The position numbers were made by a program, and so were the translations under genes. Source: Ulva prolifera (Eukaryota > Chlorophyta > Ulvophyceae > Ulvales > Ulvaceae). Taken from it: a DNA stretch of 64,000 nucleotides. The stretch spans positions 6,053,361 to 6,117,360 of the forward strand of contig CM041200.1 of assembly GCA_023078555.1 (NCBI GenBank), written 5' to 3'. Positions 1 through 12,400 of the stretch are shown in pieces (positions within the stretch are counted from its first letter, which is position 1; every line of letters begins with the position of its first letter). Below the pieces are notes generated by a model. That model was given only the letters and a program-made list of their open reading frames with translations, searched no databases and was not told where the DNA came from.

Positions 1-181
1 TCTGATTGCAAGCATCATGTTGTCGATGCGTCTCCTTTTGCACAGCAGCTTGTGTAGGGGGCTGCTGCAGTGGATTCGGTATCATCAGTGCTGCTTTGAT
101 CTGACATTTTGCCAGGAGCAGCTGCTCCTGTTTGTACACTTGACTGTGTTGGGGAACTGTTTGAATCCATGCATCCTACAG

Positions 182-389
182 GTATGAGCGGACAATCGAC
201 GAGGACAAGGTTGTCATTGCAGACAGCGGCACGCCTGTGAGGGAGAAGGTGGCGTGCAGAATGCTAGTGTGCGAAAAGGAGATCCTTCATGCGGCCCTCG
301 ATGAAGTCATGGCGTTGCCAAATGCCCCGCGTGAATCAGAAATGGTGTCGCGTTTGGATGCCAACAGCACCTACGTAAGGTTGGAGTAA
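182..389 (+). CDS. Terminal exon of a Rubisco-LSMT-like SET-domain protein methyltransferase
   Basis: A 3' splice site (cctacag) at about 175-181 opens a frame of 68 codons ending in TAA at 387-389. The peptide starts YERTIDEDKVVIADSG and continues with REKVACRMLVCEKEILHAAL. This matches the C-terminal substrate-binding domain of the plant and algal Rubisco large-subunit lysine methyltransferase family, which has a Y.TT..ED...L segment, then a basic stretch R.A...R..EK..L. The SET catalytic domain would lie upstream, outside the window. A TGTAA signal follows at 492-496. The substrate cannot be told from this fragment: many algal members methylate proteins other than Rubisco. The exon itself is clear; the family call is moderately sure. 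Confidence 0.6.
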
Positions 390-1027
390 AGCGCGGGGGT
401 TCAGTAGTGTGTGAGGGCATCGAATGAGATGGCAGGCACGAGCACAACGTCTCAGTCATTGCCGTTGACTCATCAAAACGTGTTGAGTTGTTGTAAGTCG
501 ACCATGCTGATAGCTGGACGGACGGCACAGCCGCAGCGACATATTTGTCGCGAATGCAAGTGCGCGAGGACTGCAGCCTGACGACGCCGCGACGTGAACC
601 TTTGTGGAGAAGATCACGTGTATGATGTAATTCAGGTCTTTACGGAACGGCGCATGCTTTAGGACTGGGCGCCTCAGCAGGAGCAGAACATACATGATGC
701 AGCACGTACTACATCTCCTCCTGCGGGACATGCACCACATCCACGTGTAACGTGTCGTCGTTTGCACACCTGTCCCATGCTGGCCACAGACAAGCGCCGA
801 GTGTCGTCAGCCAGTGGAAATGTGGCCACAAGCGTCGTGTGGCCAAGTCGGGTGTGATGCGATGCATTGTGTGAAAGTGAAGCGTTGCTCACGATCGGGA
901 CAATATTCAATAGCTGCCTCCCGTGAGTGTCGACGAATAAAAATCGCACCTCTCTGCAATTTGCCGCCAAGGCAGGCCACACAAGTAATCAAAGTTAGCC
1001 AATTGTCACGACGGAAATTGCGAGAGC
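390..1027. other. Intergenic: 3' UTR of the SET gene and promoter/5' UTR of G6PD
   Basis: No convincing coding frame. It contains the TGTAA polyadenylation signal of the upstream gene (492-496) and the presumed promoter and leader of the downstream dehydrogenase. Overlapping open frames on both strands at 456-982 lack G/C-rich third positions and splice contexts. Confidence 0.5.
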
Positions 1028-4000
1028 ATGGCGACCGCTACAGAAGTTGATCAAGCTGCGAAGCAGCTATCTCCTGTCGAAGATTCTCCGTATGGAGTTG
1101 ATCGCGACAGCTGGTGCATGGGGGACGCGTGCTCGCAGGCGCTGCACCTGAGCATCGTCGTCTTCGGGGCCACTGGCGATCTCGCCGCAAAAAAAACGTT
1201 CCCAGCCTTAGCTGCGCTCCACAGCAGGGGGTATGATTGCCACGCGATGTTTGTGGGAATGCGCTTGCTTGGATCGCCAGCCGGCTGCTTTCGGGAATTC
1301 TCTTTCCGACCTATCTAGCTCACACTTATGCATTCCTGAAACGGCGATTCTGCGGTGTGCATGGGATCTGCAGAAGTACGTATTGCTACTGTAGTGCTCA
1401 GGCTGTTATGATATTGCGTGCCTGACAGGAGACGGGGTGTGCGCCCGGAACCTAGATTCCTAATAGACTCCTCAGGCCTAGAGGCCGCAATGCAACGGAC
1501 TCCTGAGCAAACGAAATAACGAGAAAACTTCATCGATGATTGAATATTATTTATGTGCTCATGCCTCCCGTGTGCGCAGGTTCATGCCAAAGGGCTTGAA
1601 GATAGTGGGCTACGGACGCTCCAAAAAATCGGACGAGGAGCTCCGCAAGAAGGCCGGTTCCAATCTTGACATCAGTGATGAAGAAAAAGAAAAGTTTCTC
1701 GAAACTGTGCGACTCTTTCTGCTTGCCAACCGCTCACATCGCCGCAGATGCGAACCCACGAGTCGGGCCCGCTGTGGGAATCACAGTGTACACAACTGAC
1801 ATGCCCGCCGTGGCTCCGCGTGTCTACAAGCAAGGCACGTGTTGACGCACATTAGGACCAGCACATCATGATGATAATTGATGTTGTCATCTGTGCCATC
1901 CAGATCACCTACTGCCAGGGCCCATACGACGAAGCGTCGGGCTTTGCCAACCTCCAGGAGACCCTGCAAGGCTTTGAGACAGCAGCAAGTGCCAAAACGG
2001 TCGGCCGCCTATTCTACCTGGCGCTGCCTCCACAGGTGTATCCCGACGTCCTCAGCAACATTAAGCAGCACTGCTCTGACTTCTCTTCTGGTGATGGCGA
2101 CTGCGTGCCTGAAACGTGGCTGCGGGTCGTGATCGAGAAGCCTTTCGGCCATGATCTCGCAAGTTCTGAGGAGCTCTCAGACACCGTCGCGGGTCTGTTT
2201 GCCGAGCAGCAGATATACCGCATAGACCACTTCCTAGGCAAGGAGGTGACACAGGTGCGTCTGGCCTCATGCATGCATCTTCGTGTTGCTTGCCACACTC
2301 CTTGCCCCCAGCAAGCCCCCCAGAGGCCCCAGCCAGCACAGGCGCAGCCGTCCAACGGCGGTCTGTTGCGATCCTATGTCACGGCAGCTGTGCCACAGCT
2401 TCCTCGTGGCCGATATGTTCTTTTACTGAGCGAAGGGCCACGCCAAAGCGCAACGTCCTCCCCGTGCTACATAAAGCAAGAAGGCTGTATGAATTATCAT
2501 CAGCATGTGGTGCCTGCTGCTGGATGTCTGCACGATGGCAACACTGTGCTGGCCGTGTATGCTGTCATGCATGTCGACAAGGAGGCATGTCTGCAGAATA
2601 TGCTCGTCATGCGCTTCGGCAACCTCTTCCTGTCGTCGGTGTGGTCGCGGCAGCACATCGACAACATCCAGATCGTCATGAAGGAGGCCTTTGGCACCGA
2701 GGGCCGCGGCGGCTACTTTGACAAGTTCGGAATCATCCGAGACGTTATCCAGAACCACCTCCTGCAAGTTCGCCGCCCACCACCGCCTGCCCCGCCCTCC
2801 GCACCCACGCCACATTCTCCAGTCGAAAATGATACGGCTATGTACTCATGCATGCGTGCACACATACATGCATTTGCGTGAATGGGTTTGAGAATGGATT
2901 CCGAGAACCGGCAGCATGCCCGGCCGCTGTCCTTTGTACGTGCATACATCCACCCATTCCAGTGCCATTCCCGAATCCGCCGAATCCGCCTCGCCTGCAT
3001 GCATGGTGCAGACGCGGCTGGCATCGCCGCGCCCCACATGCACGACCTCCTCCTGCACACCGCCGCACAAACTCAAGCCACGATTCTGCTGCGGAACGCG
3101 GGCTGCTGCAGCCTCCAGGCACCGCACGGCCATGCTGAGTCCGCGCCCGGCTACACCTGAATCCACATGCACCCCTTCGAGCGACCCTTCCGGCGCATCC
3201 CCAGCCGCCAGGCCGCGCTCAGAGCAGCCGCGTGCAGATGCTGGCGCTGCTGATCATGGAGCGGCCGGTGTCGATGCACCCTGACGACATCCGCGACGAG
3301 AAGACGAAGGCCATCCGCTCGATGCGGGTGCTCAAAGCAGAGGACGTCGTGATCGGGCAGTACACCGCGGCGGGCGATAAGCCAGGGTACACGGACGACG
3401 AGGGCGTGCCGGAGGACTCCAACACTCCGACGTACTCCGTGTGCCGGCTTCATTGCGACAACGCGCGGTGGGAGGGCGTGCCGATGCTGATCAAGGCCGG
3501 CAAGGCGATGAACGAGACGAAGATGGAGGTACGGGTGCAGTTCAAGAGCCAGCCGGGCTTCTTTGGGGAGGCGCCGGAGGGCTTCCGCAACGAGTTTGTG
3601 ATGCAGCTGAAGCCGAAGGACGCAATGTACATGAAGATGGCGATGAAGAAGCCCGGGCTGGACATGCAGACGATGATGTCGGAGCTGAACTTGACCTACA
3701 AAGAGCGGTGCGGCCGCCTTGCCCAGCCCGTGAATCTATGCAGTGTCATGGGTGCAGCAGACCTGCAGAACACCAAATTTCCCGGGTTGTCACGTTTGCA
3801 AGGTGGGGGCATTGACGGGAGCTGCAGGGCGAATAGTGTTCTGAGAAGCAGGATGGGGTGCACCAGAGCAGTGTGGGCCCCTGGGGATGGCACGCGAGGC
3901 TGGGTTGTCTGGCAAATTTGTGCTTGTAGCGGAGTTCCAGGGCAACGAGTTGTGTGCTGCCTGTAGCGTGAGATGGTCACATGCATGTGCTGGCAGCGCG

Positions 4001-4488
4001 TGTGCACAGTGGATTTGATCTGTGATCTTGAAGCGCATGGGTGCATGAACATGCAGGCGGGTCAGTGTTATGTAGATTCTGCAGCCACGTGTCTGTGGAG
4101 GAGGGGCGGGCAGGCGATCAGCTCTCTACACTGCATGCATGGGAACTGGGGACCACAGGGGTGCGCCCGCCTCGGCGCTTTCGATGAGCTGACCTCCAGG
4201 AATTGCTGCAGGTTTGATGCATACATTCCAGAGGCGTACGAGCGGCTGATCCTGGATGCAATTCAGGGCAACCAGCAGCACTTTGTGCGCAGGGACGAGC
4301 TACGTGCCTCCTGGGCGATGTTCACCCCGATTTTGCACGACATCGACGCCGCCAAGGGCCCCAAGATGCAGCGGTACGAGTATGGCAGTCGTGCAGTGGA
4401 AGCAGGAGAGAAGCTCATCAAGGAGTCTGGATATGTGCGGTCGTCGAATTACAACTGGAAGTCAAGCAACGGTGAGCGGGAGGCGTGA
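1028..4488 (+). CDS. G6PD: Glucose-6-phosphate 1-dehydrogenase, cytosolic type, complete, six exons
   Basis: Catalyses the first step of the oxidative pentose phosphate pathway, glucose 6-phosphate to 6-phosphogluconolactone with NADP+ reduction. Exons at 1028-1230, 1580-1706, 1904-2254, 2597-2767, 3238-3707 and 4212-4488 join in frame to 532 residues, a normal family length. Seen in order: the nucleotide-binding loop FGATGDLAAKKTFPAL (about residue 45), RVVIEKPFG, the active-site signature QIYRIDHFLGKE with the catalytic His, GYFDKFGIIRDVIQNHLLQ, and a conserved C-terminal RYEYGSRAVEAGEKLI region. The first Met lies 40-odd residues before the Rossmann motif and that leader does not look like a transit peptide, so a cytosolic isoform is inferred. 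A TGTAA signal lies at 4753-4757, only a few bases from the stop codon of the convergent thioesterase gene. The identification is secure. Confidence 0.97.
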
Positions 4489-4752
4489 TGTTGAGCAGCA
4501 CAGTGGCTGTGTGCGTAGTGTGCTGCTGATAGCTGGGTTCCTCGTACACATGCTACCAGGTATCAGCGGGGCGGTGCCGCCACAGGACGGGCAGGACATC
4601 CGTAGACCGGTCTACTTGTTTAGTACCATGGTAGATTATAGAGGCCATCATGCTGGCTGTCAATTTTGTAGACATCAATCGGTGGTCGATATCGTCTCTT
4701 TCATATGCTCTCTCAGCTTCAACCGCTCTCGTTGCGTAGCGGATACATTCAT

Positions 4753-4757
4753 TGTAA
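4753..4757 (+). terminator. TGTAA polyadenylation signal of G6PD
   Basis: TGTAA is the usual green-algal polyadenylation signal. It lies about 265 bases after the G6PD stop. Cleavage some 10-20 bases further on would fall inside the 3' coding end of the convergent thioesterase gene. Confidence 0.6.
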
Positions 4758-4762
4758 TTTTG

Positions 4763-6084
4763 TCATAATTCGTCATCCATATATTCATTGAAGCTCTGGC
4801 TGAAGAAACCTGGGATCTTCATGGGGCGGTAGTTTGTGTCCAGCAGCACAACGGTGGCTTGGCCTTCTACGGCAACCTGCAATCAGTGGCCGCGTTCACC
4901 TGCCTGCAAAAAAGTGGATGCAACCCTTGCCGTGGAACAGCTGAGGGCGTGCAAGTGGTGTCATCAAGACTGCCTACTGTGGTGCATATCTCTGACCTCA
5001 TGGTCAAAGCTGCTGAAGCCAATCTCAGGTGTCGGTTCCTGGCGACATACGGCGTTGATGGTCAATGGGTGACAACGTGACGTATGTGGCATTGCCACGC
5101 TGTGCAGAGTGGGACGATTCCCGCTGGGAGGCCTCAGTCGGGCTCTGGCTGTATCAGGTGCGAACCACGTTTCCCTGGTTATGGGCGACTGGCATGTTGT
5201 GCATCTTCTCATGTGCACTGTTTGAGTCATCTCGACATTAGTGTTGCTGTAGTTTGTGCATCCTTGGCGGTGGTCTGAGTGGCAGACACAGTCACCAACA
5301 CCGATCAGCAGCAAGGGGAGTTGAATACAATGCACCATGGCTGTCTCGGCTGGGACTACTCTGAAGCCTTGCCAGAGCTCGCATTGTAAATGCCCCGTGA
5401 TCGAAACAGCTGTGTCAGTGTCACTTGCACAGTACATGGCTTATCCACCTTATCGGGCAGACTGATGGCCATGTACAGCTTCAGAAACATCTGCAAAAGC
5501 CACACCTGGTCCTTTTCTGGACCATCGTCGTGTAGAAATATGACTCTTTGCTTCAATATGACTCGAGCCCTCTTGAAAACTTGTACAGACACAGTGACAA
5601 TGTAAGTCTCTGTTGCCCGCAGCGGGCTTCTGTACTTCATTGTCAGCTCTGACAGCGCATATGCAGGTATGTCTGGGTGGTACTCTAGCTCCTTGGCTTC
5701 TAAAAGCTCATGGCGTGCTGCAAATCACATCAGAGGCGCTTTGCTACAGGTGTTGAGAAGGAAGGACGCATCTCATAAATGTCCAACTGCACGAATGCCA
5801 CCAGCCAGCAGCAAATCAGGTAATTTCGGTGAATAAGCCTCACCATGTTGTAGGTATTGTACATATACTGCATTGTTGACGACGCCATATTGATCTATTT
5901 CAAAAGCCCGCACTTTCAGGGGAGGCGTGCAAAATTCACACGATCGAACCAGTGGAGACGTGGTCCTTGCAACCTCCGCATCGGCTGAAACAGTGCATTG
6001 CCGCACGGATCTTGTAGATGGTGCAATTCTCGCACGCACATAAAGGGGCTTCGTGAGGCGACGAATGCGAATGGACGGCAACAT
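4763..6084 (-). CDS. ALT-type acyl-lipid thioesterase (single hotdog domain), complete, three exons
   Basis: Plant ALT enzymes are plastid hotdog thioesterases that release medium-chain and beta-keto fatty acids from acyl-ACP. Exons 6084-5844, 5717-5506 and 4876-4763 join in frame to 188 residues, the usual ALT size. The hotdog core is clear: KVRAFEIDQYGVVNNAVY carries the conserved D-Y-GVVNN catalytic loop, followed by QHARHELLEAKE, ALSELTMKYRSPL, VILKQRVIFL and a last strand ATVVLLDTNYRPMKIP. The first about 70 residues (MLPSIRIRRLTKPLYVRARI, then rich in Ser, Arg and Thr) look like a plastid transit peptide. The start is the first ATG in frame; a GTG lies upstream at 6123. Its promoter region is shared with squalene synthase, transcribed away from it. 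The exact acyl chain preference cannot be read from sequence. Confidence 0.9.
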
Positions 6085-6636
6085 GTTGACAAGGATCCAA
6101 GCAGTGACCGCGCCGAGGATCACTTGCCGATCATGTCAAGAGTAATATCAACATCTAATCCTAAAGCTCAAACGAACGCTGAATTCGTGGCGTTCGTGAC
6201 GTTGTTGCTAAATCTGTTGCGGAGGTACGCCTGGAAAGAGAGCTGTCGCTGGAGGGCACAAAGTTGACAGCGATCGCCCAGGCATCTTGACGTCAAGGTC
6301 ATGCCCCTCGAGATATCAAAGTTTCTTCAAGTTCACAAGCGTCGTCCACGCAGTGCCCCATGCTGGGGAGAGCTGCATGAACTGCACAATTCGCGTGTGG
6401 CTACAAGTTAAACCTGCATCAACACCTCGTTGCGTCACTGCAGAAAACAATAAACTGGTGTCTGTGATCACAGCCCTTGGCGCCAACGAAGCGTTACTGA
6501 CTGCACACAGCGTTGCAGAGAGCAGGCCATGGGCGAAGGGGTGGCTTAGTCTTGCATGCTCGCAGCGCAGATGTGAACGTGCTACACCCGTCTCTGATAC
6601 ACAGTTCATAGCACCGGCGTCGCAACGGGAAGAAGC
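6085..6636. promoter_or_regulatory. Divergent intergenic region between ALT thioesterase and squalene synthase
   Basis: About 550 bases separate the two start codons, so both promoters must lie here or overlap. I could not pick out a convincing TATA box or other defined element. An open frame at 6287-6700 overlaps the squalene synthase start but is out of frame with it. Confidence 0.5.
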
Positions 6637-9071
6637 ATGGGCATCATGTCCACCGTATTGCATCTGTTTCTGTACCCGGAAGAACTGGCTCCGCAGGTAA
6701 GTTTTGAAGATGCCTGAGTAGTGATCAGTATTGCAAACCACGATCATCACGTATAGCTTCGCTTCTGGTGCAGATTCGTCTTCGGCAGCAATCAAAACAT
6801 CTCGAAGGACTAGTCAGAGATAATCCGGATGTACAGTTCTGCTATAGCATGTTGAATCGGGTGAGTAGGTCATTTGCGCTGGTCATACAACAGCTCCCAG
6901 AGCAGTTGCGAAACCCAGTCTGCATATTCTACCTCGTGCTCCGTGCACTTGATACTGTGGAAGACGACATGGCCCTGCCACTGGAGCGAAAGCTGCCTCT
7001 ACTGCACACATTCAATGAGAAGATTTCAGATGAGTACGTGTTCTACGCCTGCCCAGCTTGTTTCCGTGATCATGTTGAGGTTCGACAGAGCCGGCCATCA
7101 TGCTCAGGTCGTCATTGCGTTGACGCAGTACCTTCCTCTGGTGTGTAGACAGTTCAGCATCAGCGACTGTGGGGAGAAAGATTACAAAGAGCTGCTTGAG
7201 CAGTACCCGAAAGTTACCCGCGTTTACAACAGCCTAGATAAGGAAAGCAGACATGTGATTCAAGACATTACACACCGGATGGGTGTGGGCATGGCAGAGT
7301 TCATCGAGAAGGAAGTTGTTACCCTAGAGGACTTTGATCTGTACTGCCACTATGTTGCAGGTGCCGGTCTTCTGCAGCTGGAAAAAGAGCCATGAACAAA
7401 ATTGTCTCCATCTTACAGCCATGGCCACATTGTTCAGTGTGGGTAGAGGTGGAGGCATCGAAGCAACATGCTGCTGCAGCAATGTTGCTGCAGCAGCATG
7501 TTGCTGCACGATCTGCATTTGAGTTGACGCTTGAACCCCATGCCTCACTTCATGTATCACAGGTCACGTGTCTCTTTTCTTTCATTGATAAGAGTGCTGT
7601 GCAGGCTTGGTGGGTATTGGATTGTGTCACTTATTTGCTGCAAGCGGGTGTGAAGACCCCAAATTCTCGCAAGGGATGGATACTCTTGCCAACCACATGG
7701 GGCTGTTCTTGCAAAAGACCAACATAATTCGGGACTACCTGGAAGACATCATGGAAGAGCCAGCTCCACGCATGTTCTGGCCACGGGAGATATGGGGGAA
7801 GTATGCAGGTGAACTGGATGAGTTCAAGGACAAGAACAATCGGTGTGTAATCATTCAACTCCACGATGAAGCTTCATCGTGAGCTGGCCGCTTCTTGCAC
7901 TGCTGTGTCGCAGCCATTGCATGCTCACCTTGACACTGTGCCTGCTGCGGAGCAGATCAGTTTGGTCAATACCGGGGCCCCTTTGGCATTTGCGTAGTCA
8001 GCCATGGACTTGCCTACTGTTGTCTGCTCACTTGCTTTGTGATGTTGCATCTAACACACAAAACAGGATTTCTTCACCGTGATTGGCCTGACGAGGCCTT
8101 GCTCTTCTGGTGGTGTGGTTGGTGCTTCTGCTCAGGCGTACTGGCCATGCCTTCGACCACAGACTTGCAAAGGTCAACGCAAGTGAAACATCTGCAGGGA
8201 AAAAGCTGTACAGTGTTTGAACCATATGGTCTCCAATGCACTGCAACATGCGCCCCATTGCATCCAATACATGGCAGAGCTGCGGGACCCACAGGTGTTT
8301 GCCTTCTGTGCTATCCCGCAGATCATGGCGCTGTCCACCCTGGCCCTTTGCTACAACAATGGCAAAGTATTTGAAGGCGTCGTGAAGATGCGTCGAGGAC
8401 AAACAGCAGTGGTATAGCCCTGCTCTCCCACAATTCACTGTGAGACCGTCATCTGTCCATGCCGCCTCCACGTTTGGCCCCTCACATTCTTGCTTTACAG
8501 TTGCAGCAGTTGCATCAAGTGAGTGCTGGTCTTGCGTCGTAGGTGTTTAGGCAGGTAGAGAATATGGGCTCGCTGTATCAGCAGTTCTTCCACTGGGGCA
8601 GCGTGCTACTGGAAAAAGCAAAGAAACAAAGGCTGGCAGGTGACCCGACTGCAGATGAGGTCGTCACACAAATCACTGCAGTGATGCAAGCCTGTCCAGA
8701 TGGAGCAACACGACATGGCGTACCACTGTATGCCCTTTCTATCCACATCCATCTGTGCAGCATATGCTTTCTCTGAAGCAGTGTGGCAGCGTGACATCAC
8801 CTAGGAGTGATGACCGAGCATCGTGAATGTGTACAGTAGTCTGTTGCTGAAAACTGAAGTATGTTGCAGGGTGGTACCGTCACAAAAGCCATTGAAGATC
8901 TTCATTGTCTTGGTGTGTGTGGCATTCTGTCTATTTGCGTTCAACTTGGCGCTAGTCCGGGATATACTGCACATGCCAGAGACACCAACGAGCGCCTTGG
9001 CAGACACAGCAATGCCTGTGTTGGGTCTGATGCTCCTAGCCTTCAACTTAGGCATGCTGTTCGTTTCATAG
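6637..9071 (+). CDS. SQS: Squalene synthase (farnesyl-diphosphate farnesyltransferase), complete, seven exons
   Basis: Condenses two farnesyl diphosphates through presqualene diphosphate to squalene, the committed step to sterols, on the ER membrane. Exons 6637-6696, 6774-7033, 7149-7360, 7605-7842, 8198-8411, 8543-8727 and 8870-9071 join in frame to 456 residues. Motifs seen: [18 protein letters not shown], the first Asp-rich motif DTVEDD (about residue 80), EDITHRMG-like [15 protein letters not shown], the second Asp-rich motif in [21 protein letters not shown], and [19 protein letters not shown]. The C-terminus holds two hydrophobic segments ([20 protein letters not shown] and [16 protein letters not shown]) rather than the single anchor of most plant enzymes. 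The first exon codes [17 protein letters not shown], the usual N-terminus. TGTAA copies follow at 9221-9232. Identification is secure. Confidence 0.97.
7464..7503. repeat. Perfect 40-bp palindrome in squalene synthase intron 3
   Basis: Arms of 19 bases (caacatgctgctgcagcaa at 7464-7482 and its exact reverse complement at 7485-7503) are separated by only two bases. In RNA it would fold into a near-perfect hairpin inside the intron between exons 3 and 4. Confidence 0.9.
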
Positions 9072-9220
9072 TCCTTCGTGGACTTTCACTGCGGTATTTG
9101 ACGTGCCCTGCACAAGGCTGTTGCAGTGTAGGCATGCCAGTATGAGAGTGTGGCCGTCAGGAACCATATTGCATTTGTTGACCATCGTCGATTGCAAGCT
9201 CTCTCCAAACATGCGCATAT

Positions 9221-9247
9221 TGTAAACTGTAACATGATGGATTTACA
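9221..9247. terminator. Facing polyadenylation signals of squalene synthase (+) and KEA (-)
   Basis: TGTAA occurs twice on the plus strand (9221-9225 and 9228-9232) after the squalene synthase stop at 9071. TTACA, which is TGTAA on the minus strand, lies at 9243-9247 after the KEA stop at 9430. The two transcripts are expected to overlap by tens of bases. Confidence 0.6.
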
Positions 9248-9429
9248 TTGCCGCAGTCACGCCTCTGGCGTCTGCGGCGAGGCTCAAAACCCACGGATTG
9301 ATTAGTCAATCCGTGGCGTTACTGACATTCACTGGAACATCTCTACACACAGACACGTTAGTCAGGAAGCTGGGTTGCGTGGACCGCACGGATCCATGCT
9401 TGCATAGGCATGCATCCTCAAATACAAGC

Positions 9430-12400
9430 CTATGTCCGGGCAGGACTGAAAAAGTTGGCATCACCATTGCTGCTGCACCTGGAAATAGCTCGTTGTGGCA
9501 ACGCGAGTGTGAAGGCAAGCGGACTCTGGTCAGCTGGATCAGGGTCAAACCTGTCTGACGCCGGCCTGGTGCCCCTGGATGTCAGGATGCCCCGCGAATC
9601 GTACTCTGGCATTGGTGTTGAGTAGTGCTCACAGACAGCAGTGCCAGGATTTCGGGGCTCTGGGCCTTTCCGGCCTCCTTGAGATGAGTTGGATGGCAAT
9701 GTGGGTGCATGCCCATCTGGGTTCAGGACATGCACAGCCATCGACAGGACCAGGGGTGTTGTCAGCAGTGAGATGGCAGTGACACCAAGCAGAAGCATCG
9801 ACAGCCGGTTACTGATCAGGCCCAGTTGACTGGCCAGACTCAGCAGAACGAACGCGAACTCTCCGACCTGCAAAGCGGCAGTGTGGCGGCATGTCTAGCG
9901 ACAGACATTTATGCATTGCACAGCGATTCCCTGCACTGTGGTGTGCGCTCACGAGAGAAACTTGCTGATGAGTCATGGTGCTGTCATCCCCACTGTGGAC
10001 GCCATGCTACCAAGTGTTGCACGACGTGTTCTTGCATCCTGACAAGCAAACAAGCACTACTGCAGATGAGCAGCTGGAGATCACCTGAGCGAGGGAGAAG
10101 CCGACGGCAAGAGCAGTGTTCCAGCTGTATCGGAAGTAAAAAACGACCAACGAAATAAGGAGGGCCTTTACAATCAGCACGAACATAGCGCCAACGGACA
10201 GCAGCTTGATGTGCTCTATGATGAAGACTGGGCTGATGACGAGGCCGATACTTGCAAGGAAGAGTCCAGTGAACACATTCCTCACCTGCAGACACCCCAT
10301 GAGCATGACTTGTGCTTGCCACGTTACTCTGTGGCAGGAAAAGCCTCCTTGCCATGGGATCCCGGCATGCAAAAGACAAGACCAAGTTCCCACTGCTTGG
10401 GCTTGTTGACACCATGTGGCTGGAACGACCACCGCACTGCACGGTCAAGGAAAAGCTACGAAAAATGGACTTGACGGTGTAAGACTCAAAAATGAAAAGG
10501 CGGCACAGATAGCGCTCCATGTGTCAAACGGGCCAAAGTGCACATTTGCAAGGCAGCATTCACCAGGTCCGACAAGCAGCCTGCACCAGGTCAAGATCGA
10601 CGCTGCTGCCACCAAGCCCTCAACATTACAGGCAGCAGTGGAAAAAATGGATCAGCATGATCGCACCTGCTCTGTTGCATGCAAAACGTCCTCGTGCTGA
10701 TGCATGGTACCAACCATTATCCCTGCCAGGAACGCCCCCAGTTCGTGGGAAAGACCCAGCTTGCCACAGCACCAAGCACACGTCATGCAATAACCAACCA
10801 TGGACATCTGGAAGAGCTCATCGGAGTAATTCTTCTTGATGTACATGATCATTTGAGGAATCAAGCTCCTCGACAACGCCGCTGTTGCGGCGAGTGTCAG
10901 CACCAACTTAAACAGGACCTGCACAGTCGCATCGTGTTGCTGTGCGGGTCTTGAGGAACAAGTGGCAGCTGAGTATACCCCACCACTACCATGCGGGGTG
11001 TCTGCTACATCCAGTTCTACCTGTGGTGTTGTCAAGCATGTCGCAAGCAGGTGCAGCTGAGCGGTGCTCGCACTCTGAGTATCAGTAACACGATCTCGCC
11101 AAAGGCCTCGGGGTCCAGGCCCGACGAAGGGTCCCGCAGGCTTGCAAGCACAGGCATGAGGGCAAACATGAGCCCGACTGAGCAGTCCTGTAGAATGAGA
11201 GTGCCGATGACGATCTGGCTGACCGCAGAGTTGCCTCGGTCGCCCAGCATCTTGACCACCACGCTGGTGCTGCTCATGCTCACCAGGGCCCCGACGAAGA
11301 TGCCGTCTGCAACAGAGCCGCCGATACACAGTGCTCCAAAGGCTGAGACCACGATGAAGAGGCCGATCTCGATGAGTCCACCCAGTATCGCCACGCTGCC
11401 AACTGTGCGCAGCTTCTCGATACTGAACTCCATGCCCAGGCCAAACAGAAGCAGCTGAACTCCGACCTGCGCACAACCCAAACGAATCATTACAGATCCA
11501 GAATGAAAGGAAATTACCAGGTGTGCAGAGGTGGTGTCTGCAAAATTCATGGGCCGGTATTTCACGACTGGATAGCTGGAGAAAGTCATGCGAAATATGA
11601 AGCTGTGAGGAGAGCAACGAGGCCAATGGCTACCGAGGACCATGGCTCACCTGAGTTCACCACCGCTTGCATGTGTTGATTGCTAAGGAGGCAGTCAATT
11701 ACGGGCAGTGCACATGATGGGCATCCCTGATCTCGTATCTGCTGACATAGTTCGTGCAGCAGTCGACTGGTTGCTGTCAGGCTCGCTTGAAAACATGTTG
11801 TATTAAGAATCAACTATCTGCTGCACCTTTCGGCGAATGCCTGTGGCGAACGGCCGATGCTCTTCATGAGGTGAATGCGCAGCATGGCACAGAACTGGCA
11901 TGTATGCCAGTTCTACTCTGAACAACTAAGAGTGGACCACATAACATTGGGTAACACTAGCACTGCAGCCGCAGCTTGCAGCTCGGAGCCACCGCAATGA
12001 CGCTTGGAGCATGCCAGCTTACGACTGGCATGCTTTAGGCGGTGAAGTTCAAAAGGCATTGATACAGACGTTGCAGTTTGACGTTGTCAGGCTGCTACAT
12101 TATCCCGACCAGGCTGCATTACAGTTCGGCCCTAACAGATGGAAGTTCATAGAATCCTTCAGCAGACCATTAGCATTGTGGTTTGAAGACATACCTGCGC
12201 CAGCGATTCAACTTGAACGAGCTCCTTCACCAGTGCTAAACCATCTGGTCCAACAAGAGAGCCCGCAAGAATGTAGCCATTGAGAGTGGGCTGCCTGATA
12301 GCCTCAAATAGTGTTCCAAACACTGATGAAGTCGTCAATACGACGGTCAGATCCTACAAACACGGACTGGTTGATGACTGACAGAACGAATTGGCGTGCC

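Noticed and set aside
2014..2355. Long minus-strand frames within G6PD exons
   Set aside because: Shadows of the real plus-strand coding sequence with no independent features.
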